DNA of 64,000 nt from Antarctobacter albus (GTDB lineage Bacteria > Pseudomonadota > Alphaproteobacteria > Rhodobacterales > Rhodobacteraceae): the NCBI RefSeq assembly GCF_900101505.1, contig NZ_FMZI01000002.1, forward strand, positions 248,001 to 312,000. The letters run 5' to 3'. The notes beneath the pieces are model-generated. The model did not search any database. It was not told the origin of the DNA and worked only from the letters and a program-made list of their open reading frames with translations. Both the position numbers and the translations under genes were made by a program. Below are positions 63,160-64,000 of this stretch, piece after piece (positions within the stretch are counted from its first letter, which is position 1; every line of letters starts with the position of its first letter).

Positions 63160-63552
63160 ATGCGCCTGATTCTCACTTCCATCGTCTGCATGACCCTGGC
63201 CCTGCCGGCCGTGGCCAAGCCGCCCCTGCGCGAGGTCAGCGAAATTGACGACGGTCTGATGGCGATCGCGATCGCGGACGAGATCCGCAAGAATTGCGAC
63301 GACCTGCAGCCGCGCATGGTGCGGGCGTATCGCCAGATCAAGGCGCTTGAGAAACGCGCCAAGGCCCTGGGCTACTCCGAGACCGAGATCGACGACTATG
63401 TGAAGTCCGACAAGGAAAAGAAACGGATGCGCGGCAAGGCCGAGACCTGGCTGGCCTCAAAGGGGGTCAATCCCAAGGACACGCGCGCCCTGTGCAAGTT
63501 CGGTCGGGACGACATTTCGCGCGGCGGGCCTGTCGGTTACTTCCTGCGCTGA
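63160..63552 (+). CDS. DUF5333 exported protein
   Basis: A 130-residue protein from ATG 63160. Signal peptide MRLILTSIVCMTLALPAVAK; mature part LREVSEIDDGLMAIAIADEI, RKNCDDLQPRMVRAYRQIKA and KFGRDDISRGGPVGYFLR with two conserved cysteines. I recognise it as DUF5333, known mainly from Rhodobacterales, here just before nuoG. Role unknown. A 212-base gap with a palindrome separates it from nuoG. Confidence 0.8.
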   Translation: MRLILTSIVCMTLALPAVAKPPLREVSEIDDGLMAIAIADEIRKNCDDLQPRMVRAYRQIKALEKRAKALGYSETEIDDYVKSDKEKKRMRGKAETWLASKGVNPKDTRALCKFGRDDISRGGPVGYFLR

Positions 63553-63592
63553 GTCGCGTCCGGGCCGCTAACAGGCGGTACACATTCAACTT

Positions 63593-63604
63593 TTGTGATC
63601 ACAA
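63593..63604. promoter_or_regulatory. TTGTGATCACAA palindrome upstream of nuoG
   Basis: A perfect 12-base palindrome in the 212-base gap before nuoG. The core TGTGATCACA is shared with 52254-52263 upstream of nuoA. It may mark a second promoter for the distal nuo genes. The surrounding DNA is AT-richer than usual here (TTTTTTCCTGCC downstream). Confidence 0.55.
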
Positions 63605-63764
63605 TGGCGCGGTGTGCGGGGAAAACTCGTGCGCCGCGTCGTTTTTTCCTGCCTTTTCGCTGCACCTGCATCTGGTAACGTCCGGCGGACCACGATAGAA
63701 CCCCGAGGACTGCGGCCTGCCTGCCAGCGGGCGCTGCCAGCCGAAGAACGGGAGAGGCTCAGGC

Positions 63765-64000
63765 ATGTCCGATACGCGAAAGATCATCATCGACGGGCAG
63801 GAGATTGAGGTGGACGGGGCCATGACCCTGATCCAGGCCTGTGAAGAGGCCGGGATCGAAGTTCCTCGCTTCTGCTACCACGAACGTCTGTCGATTGCCG
63901 GCAACTGCCGCATGTGCCTTGTCGAGGTCGTGGGTGGCCCGCCCAAGCCCGCCGCCTCCTGCGCGATGCAGGTGCGTGACATGCGCCCGGGCCGCAACGG
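63765..64000 (+). CDS. nuoG: NADH-quinone oxidoreductase subunit G, N-terminal part
   Basis: The gene begins at ATG 63765 (GGGAGAGGCTCAGGC upstream) and runs off the window; 78 residues are visible. It opens with a 2Fe-2S ferredoxin fold ([20 protein letters not shown]) and shows the N1b cluster ligands in [20 protein letters not shown] and a further Cys in [12 protein letters not shown]. In complex I it carries a chain of iron-sulfur clusters. The 212 bases upstream hold no gene. Confidence 0.96.
   Translation, partial: MSDTRKIIIDGQEIEVDGAMTLIQACEEAGIEVPRFCYHERLSIAGNCRMCLVEVVGGPPKPAASCAMQVRDMRPGRN

Overview
The window is chromosomal DNA of a GC-rich alphaproteobacterium of the order Rhodobacterales, most likely the Roseobacter group. 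The evidence is a co-linear gene transfer agent (GTA) structural cluster followed by cysE, a pdhA/pdhB/pdhC set whose E1-beta carries a lipoyl domain, a nuo operon in which NuoE has a long C-terminal tail and DUF5337 and DUF5333 genes lie between core subunits, and a leucine-degradation operon. I see no tRNA, rRNA, CRISPR array, integrase, transposase or insertion sequence.

Region 1 (1-9935) is the 3' two thirds of a GTA head-tail cluster on the + strand. It runs from the capsid gene (cut by the window edge) through head-tail connectors, major tail protein, a very short tape measure, distal tail, hub, NlpC/P60 peptidase and the 1311-residue tip protein, to a small last gene. Gene order, sizes and chained start/stop overlaps match the Rhodobacter capsulatus orfg5-orfg15 set. 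A TraR/DksA-type gene and cysE follow.

Region 2 (11100-16556, - strand) holds the pyruvate dehydrogenase operon with two extra small genes, an FtsB-like gene and a YdcH gene. Region 3 (16600-28233) holds an OxyR-like regulator lacking the usual peroxidatic cysteine, tandem lipoprotein hydrolases, pgk, two cyclophilins, DUF3179, a GNAT protein, a ClpP-fold periplasmic protein, tyrS and anmK. Region 4 (28234-40331) holds moaA, the glmU-glmS-alkD operon, an HAD phosphatase, a PrpD protein, a DegT aminotransferase, a membrane spermidine-synthase-like protein and a Hint-domain protein.

Region 5 (40493-51434, + strand) is a leucine/isovalerate catabolic operon: ivd, acyl-CoA synthetase, mccB, mccA, mvaB and an enoyl-CoA hydratase, interleaved with small genes, a GST and a methyltransferase. 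A TetR-type palindrome precedes it. Together the enzymes take isovalerate or isovaleryl-CoA to acetyl-CoA and acetoacetate.

Region 6 (52404-64000, + strand) is the first half of the complex I operon: nuoA, B, C, D, E, F and the start of nuoG. Twelve non-canonical genes lie between the subunits. Two short modules are shared here: an SRKG-W-Y motif found once in the NuoE tail and twice in a neighbouring membrane protein, and a helix-hairpin-helix domain found at the C-termini of NuoE and of another neighbour. This looks like a lineage-specific accessory set built around complex I and is the most interesting part of the window. One of two tandem DUF3291 genes in this operon is frameshifted.

Many intergenic gaps hold perfect or near-perfect palindromes and hairpins, which are listed individually. 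Coordinates were read by hand from the sequence; family names rest on recognised motifs and gene context, not on a database search.
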